Positions 31,666 through 43,913 are shown, counted from the first letter of the stretch. The stretch is DNA of 64,000 bases from Endomychus coccineus (GCA_958510875.1 OY294067.1:275076742-275140741); one strand, 5' to 3'. Notes: generated by a model not told the origin, from the letters alone. Program-made: numbers and translations.

Positions 31666-33245
31666 TTGATTGATTAAATTAGTATAAAACTGACTTAATG
31701 ACTGAATATCTGTTCTATGATTTACAGACTTGGATTCACGTTTTTTGTGAATCATCTCCAGGATAGATCTTTTATAATTATTGGTTTCCTTAGTTAAAAT
31801 ATTAACATTTTTGTAATCCAATTGATGTTTATAATCGAAGCAGTATTTAGCAAGGGTGGTAGTTTTTTTCTTGTATTATACTCATGGCCATACATTCTTT
31901 TTTGTAAATATGGTTCAGAGATTCCTATATACATCCCATCGCAATCTAAACAATTTAATTTGTATACTGTGCGGGTTTGTGTATCTTTAAGTATTAAAGG
32001 TTTTAGATTTGAAGATATTCCCCAACACAGTTAGTAGGTTTATGAGCAACACTTATATCATACTTTTTTTAACATTTCTTAATTTTCTCTGAGGCCTGCG
32101 TAGTGTATGGTAGGTTATTAAATTATCCGTAATACAGTTTATATTTTTTCTATATAACATTCTATTTTATTTATTCTTTCTTTAATGATGGAATTGAATA
32201 ATGTTTTAGGGTAGCATTCATTTCCAGTGTATCACGAAATTTTTTAATTTCTGTGACGGTCCTCTGGGTGGGACAATTTAACCTCGTGATCTGTAAGGCT
32301 GTTTATAACACTTTTTTTATAACTTGTTGGTGCAACGTGATTGAAGTGAAGATAACGTTGAGACCAAACTTCTTCAGTAAACCACGAAGTTTTCATTTTT
32401 CTATCTGCATCATGCCTAATGTTCATATTAAGGGAATGTGTGTTTTGGTTCTACAGTGGAAATTGTTAAATTTATCAATCACGTACTGTATTTTATCATT
32501 GGGAACACACATCAGGCAATCATCTACATACCGTTAAAAGAATACGGGTTGAAAATGTAATGAATTTATTACAAATTGCTAACTAGGTTAGCAATAAAAA
32601 CTGAAAAAGGAGATCCCAATGCTGTGCCGAATATTTATTTGCTCAAAATAATGCTCACCGTATTGAAAATAAGTGCATTCTAAACAAAACTTTGCAGCAT
32701 TTATAAATTCAGATTGACCTAGAGGTGTGTTGTTTTTAATCTCTGCCTAACGTTTTTTGATGCTACTCAATGCCAAAACGACTGGTATATTTGTAAATGG
32801 AGAAACAACGTCCAAGGAAATTAATAGATGATCTACGGGTACGGATTGACTTTTTATAAAGTCATTGAAATGCCATGAGTTTCACATAAAATTAATTTTT
32901 TCCTATTATGTTGTTGATTGATTTTAATAAAAATTTTGATAAATTGTAGGAAGGCGCTCCAATATTACTTACAATAGGTCTTAAATGTATATCACTTTTA
33001 TGTAAATTTGTAAGCTCATAGATTTAAGGTGCTTGCCTATTATTGCAAATTAATTTATTTTTCAATTCAATGGAAATTATCTTATTTTTGCACCATTTAT
33101 TTATTAATTCATTCATGTGAATTTGTACTGATAATGTAGGGTCAAATTTTAATTTTTTGTAAGTTGTCTTATCATTTAATAGATTTCCTATTTTGTTTTC
33201 GTATTCATTTGTATGCAATATTTCGCAATATAACGTACTGGTGTC
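31639..33245 (-). pseudogene. Penelope-like retroelement, degraded (copy D)
   Basis: Order on the minus strand: YENKIGNLLNDKTTYKKLKF with DPTLSVQIHMNELI (33200-33040, RT N-terminal part); GTALGSPFSVFIANLVSN (about 32630, motif 4); RYVDDCLMCVPNDKIQYVID (32530 downward) with active-site YVDD intact; SWFTEEVWSQRYLHFNHVAP (about 32390); then the GIY-YIG endonuclease RTVYKLNCLDCDGMYIGISE (about 31985) and its C-terminal LDYKNVNILTKETNN..LSQFYTNLI ending at 31639. A shift in a run near 31866 and others break it. Same family as copy E. Confidence 0.8.
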
Positions 33246-34599
33246 AGGGGTATCCTTTCAAAATAATAATAAGTAAAAAAATAGTCAGGGAGCCCGAGTT
33301 TCCCTTGCTCTAGTATTCTTGTGGTAGATAACAAAAGCTTAAAATATCGGCTCATATTTGGTTTCTATTGTACATTCGGTCTTATAAAACACTATTCCTA
33401 CAAAACTCTCCACGTCCTGGTTCTTGGTATAAATTTCCATAATTTATAGAATTAGATATATTAAAATTCGGACTAGAATCCTACGTTTTTATTGTTGGTA
33501 ACCTTCACTTGATATTTCGCATAAAATATCCCAAACGTGTAAAGAACATGTTGAAAGATAGATGTAATAATAGGATAACCATAATAATAACAGTAATCTC
33601 ATGAGGCCAATTATATGTGTAACAATATCAGACACATGGCAAAGCATGGTTTACGGTAACATTAGCACGTGCCATAAGAGGCTTGAAAGGCTGGTGCCGT
33701 ATGTTCGTTCCTATTCTTCCAACCCCGTTTCCCTAGCAGGCCCAACACTTGTCACTGACGCAGTCAATATGTCAATTATCGCAGCCACAGGCAATTACTT
33801 GTGGTCTTGGCACGAGCCCATCTATCCACCCTGGCCCCTATTCACTTCTCTTTCCGCTTCCCCCACTATACTAATGTCTACTTATCCAATACAATCCAGC
33901 CTATTCAGTCATTTAGAAAGGTCAGTGCGACGCAACTTCGGAAATGAACAGCAATTTTTTTAACAAATAACTAAAGCAATATGAGTCAGGTCTCGTAGAC
34001 AAGAGCTATGAAAGTGCTGTTATAGTTCATCTACCCTTTATTGTTTCTCTATGAACTTTTATGTACATTCGCTTTATTTTATGCCCTTTGTATTGAAGAA
34101 CAAAACGTTGACTTTTTTAGATGACAGGAATATATTCCCTGTAGTTTGAGTAGTTTTGAGTAATATATTACATGAGCGAAGTGAAAACGTTTTATTACTG
34201 CAGAGTAATGAATGACAGACGCGCGTCGAGGTCAGTCAGATTGCGGTGCTGGAATGAAATTTCCGCCTATTAGTATTTTATTCGTAATCAATAATTTTAA
34301 TTTTTTTCATTACTTAGCCCTTTTCAGTAAGTACCATCGGAATAACCATTAAAGCTTATTCACTTTAAGAATGATATGACGTCCTGGATCAACGTCAGCC
34401 ATTGTTGTCAGATTGAGCAGGTTTTTGAATACACTAACTATTTGTTTCAATAAACTGCTTACAAACAAATTAAGTGTTTACCAAATGTGTAAGGGAAAAT
34501 TAAGTATATACTTACAGGTTCTGCTTGCATCAAATCCAAATTCAATAGTACCAACAAATTTATATTTTGATATTAATTGACGGAAAAGCAGTGAATTGC
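33246..34599. other. Non-coding, no gene seen
   Basis: An open frame at 33601-33963 exists but lacks any recognisable motif and sits in slightly GC-richer sequence. I do not call it a gene. Confidence 0.4.
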
Positions 34600-34810
34600 G
34601 AAAGAACGTATTTCTATTAAAAAATGGAAAATTTACTTTCAGTTTCAAGTCAATATTATTAATCGATAGTATGATGTTGAAGTAGACATTTATATTTATG
34701 GAAATAAATACTCAAAATATCTGCTTTCAAAATCTGTACATAAATGAATGTTGTCCAATTTTTTTCAACAATCTCAGTAACTATTCTATTAGGAAGAATA
34801 TAATATTCCA
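34600..34810 (+). repeat. Dispersed repeat, copy 2
   Basis: Partner of 31438-31665, more diverged, with the same order of short matches. Confidence 0.5.
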
Positions 34811-35109
34811 ACAAATATTCAGGTAGTGTCCATTTTTGGAGCCATATAAGTTGGAATATTATCTATCATATTAATTATCTTTATGTGGACGTGTATATAA
34901 TTTTCTGTTGCATAATTATGTATCAATGCTACTGATAGGGATGAATTTTATTCATCATACTATGAACAATGAAGATCTCTTACTTTGTAACACCAAATAG
35001 AAACATAATACTTACTGTATTCAATTCACTAATTAGTTGAAGGAAAATATTCTTAAGAAAATTCATTTCGCTTACATCTTGTATATATTTTACATAAACG
35101 ATGCGAAAA

Positions 35110-35560
35110 ATAAAACTATTTTGGGGAAACCCAAATATGCAAGTGGAAAACCCAAAAACATGCCGATAAATATGCAAATTATTTAGTCAAAATATGCACC
35201 AGAATGTTGAAAATATGTAAATAAAAAATATCTAAATAACCTACATTTATTGATTTACTTAGAAATAAACAGACATTTTAATTTTTCTACAAACTAAACC
35301 TAATTATACAGTTATTACACAAAGCAGGTTGTCGTTAGTTGTAGAAACAGTAAACCAGTGAATGTTTCTCGAAGTTCTCAATTAAGAAAATTTGCCTTCT
35401 GTCAGAATTTAAAAATTTGTAAATGGAAGAACTCCTTACCACATCAACCGATGAAATAGGGGCATTTTTTAAGTTGCTTAAGATTACTAGATTCAAATCA
35501 TGGATTCAGTAAATTGTCCCTATGAAATACTATCTACTCGGCCAAGAAACCGGAATTCAC
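35110..35560 (-). pseudogene. hAT transposase C-terminal end (second hAT copy)
   Basis: On the minus strand from about 35500: KNAPISSVDVVRSSSIYKFL then NSDRRQIFLIENFEKHSLVY, the same dimerisation block as in the hAT at 18.4 kb. Downstream (35110-35230), TGCATATTTTGACTAAATAA resembles the subterminal region of that element. The upstream part of the same gene is probably at 39.2-39.8 kb, with a retrotransposon between. Confidence 0.65.
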
Positions 35561-35933
35561 AATTTTTGTCATCAAATTTGTGAATTTTTGAAAAATTTTG
35601 CCCCCCATTTTGTCTGCTACATTTTGGAAAGTTGTTTTACTAGTTGTACACTTCGGATTAATGGCGAATTAGATTCCTCCATTTGTGTTATTGTTTAGAA
35701 ACAAAGCTATAATTGATGTGGTTTTCATAATCAAAAGTTGTTGTTTTATTTCTTTGTTTTAGAATAATTGCTTAACATCAGTGAGGGATTGGCAAGATTT
35801 GTCATCAGACTATTCTGAAAAAAACGTTTTCTGTTCTTCGCCTGTAATATTTCTTAGCATTAGGTATAAATAGCTTCAATAAAAATTCTTATTCGAGTCT
35901 AGTACTTTACAATAATTAAAAGTAATAATTTTA

Positions 35934-37090
35934 TTGCACAAAGGTTTAAAAATAGCACATTTGAATGTACGTTCTCTCATTCCAAAATTACACTTGATAA
36001 AATCATTATTAATTAACGAAAATATAGATGTACTTGGCATTACGGAGACTTGGCTCTTGCCGGAAATCTCATCTTCAGTAGTGCATATTGAAGGTTATAA
36101 TTTTGTGAGACGGGATGGTTATAAGGGTTCTGGTGTGGGTTTGTATGTAAAAAAATTTTAAAGTATAATACTGTAACAATATCTGAAAACATAGAACAAT
36201 TATGTATATTCCTAAATATCAATAGTATCAAATTTTTCTTATGTTTCATTTATAAAAATCACAGCTTACAATATACGACTTTTATAAATGAAATTGAGAA
36301 TACTTTGGGTAATTGTTTTCTAGAGAGCGAAAACATCATTATGCTAGGTGATTTTAATATCAATCTTTTTGATGATAAACCAACTACTAAAATCTTTACA
36401 AAGGACATGAACGAACTTGGTTTAGAGCAATTAATCACTGGCCCAACTAGAATAACTGGGCATACAAAAACTGTAATCGATCATATATACACTACAAATA
36501 AGGCTATTGTATCAAGCTCTGGAATAAGTAGTCCTCACATAGCCCACCATGAAATGATTTATTGCATATTAAATATTAAGAAGCCTAAAACAATTCCTAT
36601 ATATCGCAGAAGTAGATATTTTAGCAATTTTGACGATAAAAATTTTCAACAAGACCTTGAATTAGCCGGTTTAGAAAATATATACTACACAAATGATATT
36701 GATGCTAAAATTCAAATGTTTAATAATACCCTAATCAACCTATTTGACAAACATGCACCATATAGAACAGTTAAGATAACGAAAACATATTGCCCATGGT
36801 TAACGGATAACATAAAGCTCATGATGTCTTTCAGAGATAAAGCTAATATTAAGTATCGAAAAACTAGACTTAAGTCTGATTGGGATGATTATAAAACAAT
36901 CCGAAATCTGGTTACTATCAGTATTCGCAATGAAAAAAAAGCATATCTGCAGCATAAATTACATTCACTCACCAATAACACAGTTAATCTATATAAGGAA
37001 TTACATAAGCTTAGTATTCACAACAAGAAAAAAAGAACTGAAATTCCGGACTCATTTAATGATGCAAATGAAATAAATAACTTTTTTTAA
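35934..37090 (+). pseudogene. AP endonuclease domain of non-LTR element 3
   Basis: Begins LKIAHLNVRSLIPKLHLIKS with catalytic-site ITETWLLPEI and GYNFVRRDGYKGSGVGLYVK, then a stop at 36159. It continues from 36177 in another frame: IIMLGDFNINLF (GDFN box), TGPTRITGHTKTVIDHIY, and HIAHHEMIY where (S)DH is usual. A linker of the CPWLTDNIK..MM..RD type follows to the stop at 37088. One frameshift or stop near 36160 and a second near 37090 separate it from the RT. Confidence 0.75.
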
Positions 37091-37260
37091 ATAAAATACC
37101 TCAAGGTAATGTAACTAATACTACTTACAATTATTACAATGAAAATAGAACGAATGGCAAGTCACAATTTAACTTCACTACAATAAACAATCAGCATATT
37201 ATACGAATTTTTAATGACATCAAAACCGATGCGTCAGGAACTGATAATATTAATATTAAC

Positions 37261-38721
37261 ATGATTAGAACTTGTGGAACATATATTGTCCCATTTATAA
37301 CAAACATAATCAACTCCTGTATTCTAGGAAATTATTTTCCCAAGTCATTTAAAGAAGCCATAGTAATTCCTGTAGCTAAAGTTGATAATCCATCTGACTA
37401 CACTCAACTGCGTCCAATCAGCATTTTGCCTGTGCTGTCGAAAGTCTTAGAGAAGGTTATGCATCAACAATTATCAACTCTTGATATTCTACCAGACTGC
37501 CAATCAGGGTTTCGCTCCGGGTATAGCTGTACTACAGCATTACTCAATGTCAATGATGACATACTAAAGGCAAGTGATGATGGATTAGTTGCTATATTGA
37601 TTCTACTTGATTTCTCTAAAGCATTTGCTACCATATCTCATAAGTTGTTATTGACAATTATGAAATTTGCTGGTCTCAAAGAAGATGCATGTTCTCTAGT
37701 GGCATCATATTTAACAGATAGAGTGGAACAGGTCAAACTGAATGGAAACTTATCCGATTCTGCTAAGATCACATGTGGAGTACCTCTAGGGTCCTTACTA
37801 GGTCCTCTGTTATTTACATTATATACCCATAACTTTCCAAAATTTTTAAAATATTGCATTATTCATATGTATGCTGATGATACGCAGCTATATTATATCT
37901 TTAAACCCACTGAACTTAATGATGCACTCCGTAGAGTAAATGCAGATCTGGATGCTATATTCAAAATGTCTGAGAGTCGTTCTCTGTTTCTTAATCCAAC
38001 GAAATCTGTAGCTATATTATTGGGCAATAAAAATGTGTGTGCACAATTAAAGGATCAGGTACTAATAACAATAAACTCTGAGCCAATTCCTTTAGTTGAT
38101 GTAGTAAAGAATCTTGGCTTATATATGGAGAATGGTTTCAGATATAAAACACATGTTTCTAAATGTATACAAAAAGGTTATGCAAATTTAAAGTTGCTAT
38201 ATCCACACAGAACTAATCTACCTATAAAAACTAAATTATTACTCTGTGATTCTTTAGTATTATCTCATCTGAACTATTGCTCACAGGTGTTTTCAGCTTG
38301 CATAGACTCCATTCACCAATATAAAATACAAATATTGCAAAATTCGTGTTTAAGGTTTGCCTATGGGATCCGTAAATATCAACATATATCTCACAGGCTG
38401 AAAGATGCTAAATGGTTGAACATGAATAATAGGTTTAAACTACAGGCAGCTACGTTATATTACAAAATTTTGCATGATAAATCACCACCTTATCTTTACA
38501 AAAAAATAAGATTTAGATCAAATCTTTATAATTTGAACGTTCGTAAACGAGATATGCTGGTTATACCAAGACACAGGCTTAAATTGTATGAAAGATCTTT
38601 CTCATATCAAGTTGTACATATCTATAATAGCATTCCGTCAAAAATAAAGGCTAAAACAAAAAAAACATTCAAATGTGCTATGATTCGTTTCTTAAGAAGT
38701 TTACAGGAGAACAACATTTAA
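37261..38721 (+). CDS. Reverse transcriptase of non-LTR element 3
   Basis: 486-codon open frame; the first Met is internal, because RT sequence starts about 50 codons earlier (NQHIIRIFNDIKTDASGTDN). Motifs: YTQLRPISILPVLSKVLEKV (47-66), QSGFRSGYSC (81-90), LDFSKAFATI with the first catalytic Asp (116-125), CGVPLGSLLGPLLFTLYTH (172-190) and YADD (204-207). The thumb has VKNLGLYMENGF and the C-terminus HRLKLYERSFSYQVVHIYNS. All catalytic Asp residues are kept; GVPLGS in place of GVPQGS is unusual. Confidence 0.85.
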   Translation: MIRTCGTYIVPFITNIINSCILGNYFPKSFKEAIVIPVAKVDNPSDYTQLRPISILPVLSKVLEKVMHQQLSTLDILPDCQSGFRSGYSCTTALLNVNDDILKASDDGLVAILILLDFSKAFATISHKLLLTIMKFAGLKEDACSLVASYLTDRVEQVKLNGNLSDSAKITCGVPLGSLLGPLLFTLYTHNFPKFLKYCIIHMYADDTQLYYIFKPTELNDALRRVNADLDAIFKMSESRSLFLNPTKSVAILLGNKNVCAQLKDQVLITINSEPIPLVDVVKNLGLYMENGFRYKTHVSKCIQKGYANLKLLYPHRTNLPIKTKLLLCDSLVLSHLNYCSQVFSACIDSIHQYKIQILQNSCLRFAYGIRKYQHISHRLKDAKWLNMNNRFKLQAATLYYKILHDKSPPYLYKKIRFRSNLYNLNVRKRDMLVIPRHRLKLYERSFSYQVVHIYNSIPSKIKAKTKKTFKCAMIRFLRSLQENNI

Positions 38722-38876
38722 TATACTTTATCTTTTCTAAAAATTCTTATTATTTTTATATCTAATTTAATTCTCAACAATTAAAATTTAATTGAGACAA
38801 AATTATTCGGAAAGAATAAATATATTATTATTATTATTATTATTATTATTGTTATTATTATTATTATTATTATTTT

Positions 38877-39091
38877 TTTTATTTTGTTTAATTACTTGTA
38901 GTGTATTATATAGTCTCAATATATTGTGCAGGGTTAAGTGGAAGAACAGTAAATGGCTTGCCATTTAACTGAACTTCGCCCTGAGATTCAGTATGTAACT
39001 GTTCACATAGAATTGAATTTATTTTTTTTACTTTATTTATAATGTAACTAAATACTGAATAAAGGCCATTATTATTATTATTATTATTATT
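38877..39091 (+). other. 3' end of another non-LTR element
   Basis: About 190 bp of non-coding sequence ending in AATAAAGGCC and (ATT)n (39068-39091). The form is that of a second retroelement tail immediately after element 3. No coding part is attached. Confidence 0.45.
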
Positions 39092-39191
39092 AAATTAGAT
39101 TGTTTAGTTAACAGACATTTTCGCAATAAAAAAAACGGTTTCCAACCAAGTGACTCATCTTGTAATAAGGAAGTGGAAGAGAAATGTATGG

Positions 39192-39770
39192 TAGTTTTAT
39201 AGAACTGAACTCTTTATAGGCGCTTTAAGGAAGATTTTCTTCATGTTGGAAATGAAACTATTCACAAGAGGAACATGTTTCCTAATATCTTCAGCAAGCC
39301 TATCTAAAACTTGAGCAAGACATGTTACATGTATCAAGTTCGTATAAAAGATATTCAAATTTTGCCTGACCTTTTCCATGTATGGTGCTGTATCTGTATG
39401 TATAGAAGCAATGAGGCCAGGATTTTGGCAGAATCTCGTCGCTAAGAACATTAATCAATGATGAGCAATATACGTCCTCTTGAATCGGCGGTTTCATCAA
39501 TACATACGTAAAAATATTTGTTCGGAATTTTAGCTTTAATTTCCTCAACTACCTTCTAATAGAACGTTTCCTCGTAGTGTTGTTTCACCTGGGACATTTG
39601 TAATACTTCCGAAGAAAAGAAGTGAAGTTTTGATTACGTAGCTTTGACAGGGGAATATTTGATGTAATCCATTGCATGACATAGGTCCCGGTTAAAGATG
39701 TCTTTTACCCAATTTAGTAATATAAGCGGAATTTTTCACGTGTTTTCGCATGGTATCTGCAATAAAAAAA
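39192..39770 (-). pseudogene. hAT transposase central part (second hAT copy)
   Basis: Pieces on the minus strand: FNRDLCHAMDYIKYSPVK (about 39720), KIPNKYFYVCIDETADS-like sequence in shifted frame near 39510, then ASIHTDTAPYMEKVRQNLNI, LIHVTCLAQVLDRLAEDI and VPLVNSFISNMKKIFLKAPI. The DAAPYM..IHVTCLAH.LHR block is the catalytic Asp region of CGGBP1-like hAT transposases (here DTAPYM, so Asp retained). Frame is broken. It fits upstream of the fragment at 35.3-35.5 kb. Confidence 0.7.
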
Positions 39771-40159
39771 AACAAAGGTTGAAATATCAAATTGAAAAGC
39801 AATAATAACAATACTTAGATCCAAATCCCTAACAAATAAGTTCAAAATATTAAACGAAAACGCCCCGAGTATAAATCTCTGTTATTTTTCGAGATAGAAA
39901 AAATTGATAGAAAAACAAATAAGATATGTACCTACCTAGGATTCCGAATAAAAAATTAAGTTATTACTGACAGGGCAAAACTGAAACGCCCTGTATATTT
40001 CTCTGTGTTTTCATTGTGTATGTTTTCCAAAAAAATTTCATTTGCTTTTAACATTTTTTTGTATCTAAAACATAGACATCGACTGATTTCAAACCAGCCT
40101 CTATATTGAATATTTATAAATTACACTTATAATTTTAACGCACGCAGAAATCCGAAAAA
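39771..40159. other. Non-coding, no gene seen
   Basis: Probably remainder of the hAT or the outer end of the mariner remains. Nothing specific is visible. Confidence 0.35.
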
Positions 40160-42145
40160 GCCAAAGTGAGTTTATCTGGGAACAAAGTCATGGCGACAGT
40201 TTTTTGGAATGCACAATACAAATTGGTTCGTCATCCACCATATTCTCCAGATTTGGTCCCCTTTTGGAAATAGTTTAAGCTAAATTTTTTCAGGAATTGC
40301 TTGTTAAACATTATGGGGACTCTTCACCATCGATTGGAACAATTCACAAGTGGCTTACTGATTTTTGTTGTAGTAGTATGACGTTCTGGTCGTCCAATTG
40401 AGGTTATAACGCCAGAAATCTTCGATAAAATCCATGATATGATATTGGACGATCGGCACCAGATTGTTGAGGTTGAGGGCATCTCAACCGAACTGGTACG
40501 GAACATTTTGTATAAATTTTTGAATATGAGAAAACTATCTGCCAGATGGGTGCCGCATTTGCTCTTTGTTGACAACAAGCGCGATAGTTTGACAACTTCA
40601 AAGAAGTGATTGGCGATGTTCAAGAGAAACCATGGACGAAACACGGATCAATCACAATACACCAGAGACCAAAGAACAGTCGGAATAGTGGTCCTGGCGA
40701 ATCCAAGCGGAAAAGGGCCAAAGTATGGGTTTATCGGCCAACAAAGTCATGGTGACAGTTTTTTGTGATGCACACGGTATCGTCCATATCGATTACTTTG
40801 ACAAGGGCAAAACGTTCACCAGCGTATATTATTCAGATAGTCCAGGCAATAAGCCGGGAAAAAGGCCATAATAAAAAAAATATATGGTAAGCTAGAAGTT
40901 CAAATTGGTTTCTTGCATTTTGTTCCTAATACCCCATAGATCATTCATGATTATTAAGACAGCGGGGGGTCGACCTCTCTACCCACTCAAAACGGGGTTT
41001 CAACCCCTCAGAGGAGCATTCTTATAAAAACAGTCCAAAATTAATTAATTAAGAGCCGAAAATGACCCCAATATGTTTTTTGGGTCGCTGATTACGATTC
41101 AGCAGCTAGTTTTCTCGGAAAACTCCCTCCAGATGGGAAATTTGGAAAATTTATATATATTATATAATTTATAATTTTCTTGCAAAAATGACCTCTAGTA
41201 GGTTTTTTGGGTCGCTGATCATGATTCCGCTGTTATTTTTCTCAAAAAACTCTCTCCAGACGGAAAATTCTGGAAATTTGAGATATTCCTGAGACGTTTG
41301 TGAATAATAAAGTATAATTTTGTTGCAAAAATGACCTCTAGTCATCACCTCTAGTCATTTTGCAACAAAATTATACTTTATTATTCATAACCGTGTCAGG
41401 AAAATCTCAAATTTCCCAAATTTCCCATCTGGATAGAGTTTTTTGGGAAAAATAACAGCTGAATCGTGATCAGCGACCCAAAAAACCTACTAAAGGTCAT
41501 TTTTGCAACAAAATTATAAATTATATATTATATATAAATTTTCCAAATTTCCCATCTGGAGGGAGTTTTCCGAAAAAACTGACTGCAGAATCGTGATCAG
41601 CGACCCAAAAAACATACAGGGGACCATTTTCGGCTCTTAATTCATTAATTTTGGGTTGAAACTCCGTTTTGAGTGGGTAGAAAGGTCGACCCCCGCTGTC
41701 TTGATAGTCATGAATGATCTATGGGGTATTAGGAACAAAATGCAAAAAAAGTTTGAAATTCCAGCTTACTGTATTTTTTTTCCGGTTCGTTGCCTGGACT
41801 AAAAGCTGTTGGATCGATTCGACGATCGATTGGCAAAGAAAAAGTGCTCTTCCACCAGTACAACGCAACAGCGTACAGGTTCGCAGTCGCAATGACAACA
41901 TTGCATAATTGCTCTACCAATTGTTTCGTCATTCTCCATATTCTCCAGATTTGGCCCTCTACGATTTTTATCTATTTCCAAACTTGAAGAAATGACACAG
42001 CGGAAAAAGTTTTAGCTCCAACGATCACCTCAAACAAACGCATATTTGAAGGATTGCCGAATTCGTATTATTTGGAAGGAATCGAAAAATTAGAAAAATG
42101 TTGGACGAAGTGTATCGGGCTACAAGGAGATTATGTTGAGAAATA
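40160..42145 (+). pseudogene. Mariner transposase remains, two fused copies
   Basis: Copy 1 (40160-40290) joins LSGNKVMATVFWNA directly to LVRHPPYSPDLVP, an internal deletion removing the segment between the catalytic Asp regions. Copy 2 starts near 40300 (SSPSIGTIHKWLTDF), then RPIEVITPEIFDKIHDMILD (40400), LNMRKLSARWVPHLLFVDNK (40530), FKRNHG / NTDQSQYTRDQRT (YTPETK region), GFIGQQSHGDSFL-type sequence in shifted frame and YRPYRLL..GQNVHQRI. It is interrupted by the palindromic element at 40840-41799. It resumes with LLDRFDDRLAKK, VLFHQYNATAYRF (HQDNA region, Asp replaced by Tyr), RHSPYSPDLALYDFYLFPNL, ending MLDEVYRATRRLC near 42135. Non-functional. Confidence 0.85.
40840..41799. mobile_element. 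960-bp palindromic (foldback) element in mariner
   Basis: The whole element is two inverted arms of about 480 bp. The ends are GTCCAGGCAA and TTGCCTGGAC, flanked by TA on each side (40838-40839, 41800-41801). Matching inner blocks include ATTAGGAACAAAATGC / GCATTTTGTTCCTAAT, GATCATTCATGA / TCATGAATGATC and TCGCTGATCATGATTC / GAATCGTGATCAGCGA. Each arm holds two related sub-repeats built on AAAATGACC..TTTTTTGGGTCGCTGAT and CTCCAGA(T/C)GG. No ORF. The TA duplication suggests a Tc1/mariner-type non-autonomous element. Confidence 0.85.
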
Positions 42146-43913
42146 AAATTGTTTTGACCAAATAATTCATTTCTTGTTTAATTTTTCAGGGACTTTCCAC
42201 CATGCCCTCGTATACCTAGAAAAAAGGTAACCCGGACAAAAAATACAACTTGTATACTTTTCGTTTGTTTCCATTCCTGTTTCGTACACGTCGTACTAAT
42301 TTAGTATTGGTCTCATAAGTACGGATAACATAATCTACAGGGCGAAATAGATGTACATATATTTCTTTTTTAAATAAAAGACTAGATACATAACAGAATA
42401 CATTGAAATAAGTTTCAATGTTCAATAAAGAATCAACAGTTCAGTTCACTTTATTCTCTCAACTCATTACTAGTAGAATGAAACTCGCTTATATTTTAAC
42501 ATTTTCGAACTTATTTATTATTCCAAGGGTTGGTTTGGATTGATTAATTATTCATCCCATAAACATAAGTGGCTATGTCAGAATAGATTAACACATAACA
42601 GTTTGATTCGATGATTCCATGGATGAAAATAAAGCAGACATAGAGAAATCAAGAATTCAGCTACGAATATACAAAATAATATATTATTCAACTCAAAAAA
42701 CTCGAAATTTATTTTAAATGAACCACTCCATGTTCAATTCTAGTTATAATATGCATAATGTATTTCAGGAAATCAGCTGTTTATCTAAAGCAAAATATTT
42801 GCTAGTAACGGGTGTGAATTATATTGATCAAAGTATTTCAACATCAACTCAACTTTACCTGTACGAAAATGAATTATTGGGTCAACTATGCAGCACCTCG
42901 CCAAGAAACTAAATTTGTAACAAGTTTTGGGATACTATTCATAGTTTGTATGAATTATTATCCTGAATCATCAAAATATATAAATGCTAAGATCTATGGA
43001 TACGTAATAAGCGGTGTAATTTAGTCATTGTTACATTTAATGTTTAAAAAGTGATAGCTAATATAAGCTATTCGCTCTAATATCGAATAATCTCAAGGTT
43101 TCAGGTTATTTAAAAAAAGGTTTCGTATACTAATTATTACATAGTATCCCAAGTCTGGTACATAGCGTAAGTTTTGCCCATCACGAAAAATTTACTCAAA
43201 AACTTATACAAATGACAGGACAATATTTGAAATTTCTCAAACACAGTTATATTTGCCAATCAAAACAGATAACCTTGGCTTAATTAATTTGGAATTGAAA
43301 TCTCACGCATTATTTATAAAAACCTAATTTGTGTCGTGAAAATGAGATGAAAACATATTTGTAAAGTCTATTTTTACTCAGATGTTCGAACAAAATTTAA
43401 ATTTTAGACATGTATGTTATGGGATTATTTTTAAGAAAAAAAAATTAAATTGAAGAGATCTAATTATGTAAATATAAACGAAATACGCAAAAATCTTTTG
43501 AGCGGACTTGATATTGTAAATAGTGTAAATGATAAATAATCCACATTTAATTGGAATTTGATGTGGAAAGCTGTATTAAATACTAATATTCCGTCTAAGT
43601 GGAGATCTAGTGTGTATATAAAGCCATTTTCAATGTATATCCTAATAAAGAGAAGCTAATCGGATGTAATATGCTAACTAGAACAGTGTTGCCGCTTGGA
43701 GAATAGATGTGCGTGGCAAAGTTACTCTTCCCAAATCAGTTGATTTGGTAACTGATCTTATATAATTGCTTCACATTCTAAGATACTCTTCGCATTTGTG
43801 TGAAAATAAAGAAATGAATAAATTAATAATGGAAATTGGTGTCTGTGATATAAATATATTGTATGAAAAATTACCGGCGAGCCGACAAGATTTTCAAATT
43901 CTAGAAAAAGATT
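42146..43913. other. Non-coding, no gene seen
   Basis: A+T-rich. Short frames near 42718-43021 show no recognisable motif. Confidence 0.4.

Larger units (their letters stand above)
35890..38876 (+). mobile_element. Non-LTR retrotransposon 3 (Jockey/CR1 group), 5'-truncated
   Basis: Carries an endonuclease and an RT with a few frame breaks, ending in AATAAA (38815-38820) and a (TTA)n tail (about 38824-38873). ORF1 is absent. It lies between two halves of a hAT pseudogene, so it probably inserted into it. Confidence 0.8.

Noticed and set aside
33601..33963. 120-codon open frame on the plus strand
   Set aside because: No motif, no homology that I recognise, no conserved start context and no neighbouring exons. 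GC-richer composition can keep a frame open by chance.
41341..41352. Centre of the 960-bp palindrome as an origin or recombination hotspot
   Set aside because: A TA-flanked foldback transposon explains the symmetry. Nothing else supports an origin.
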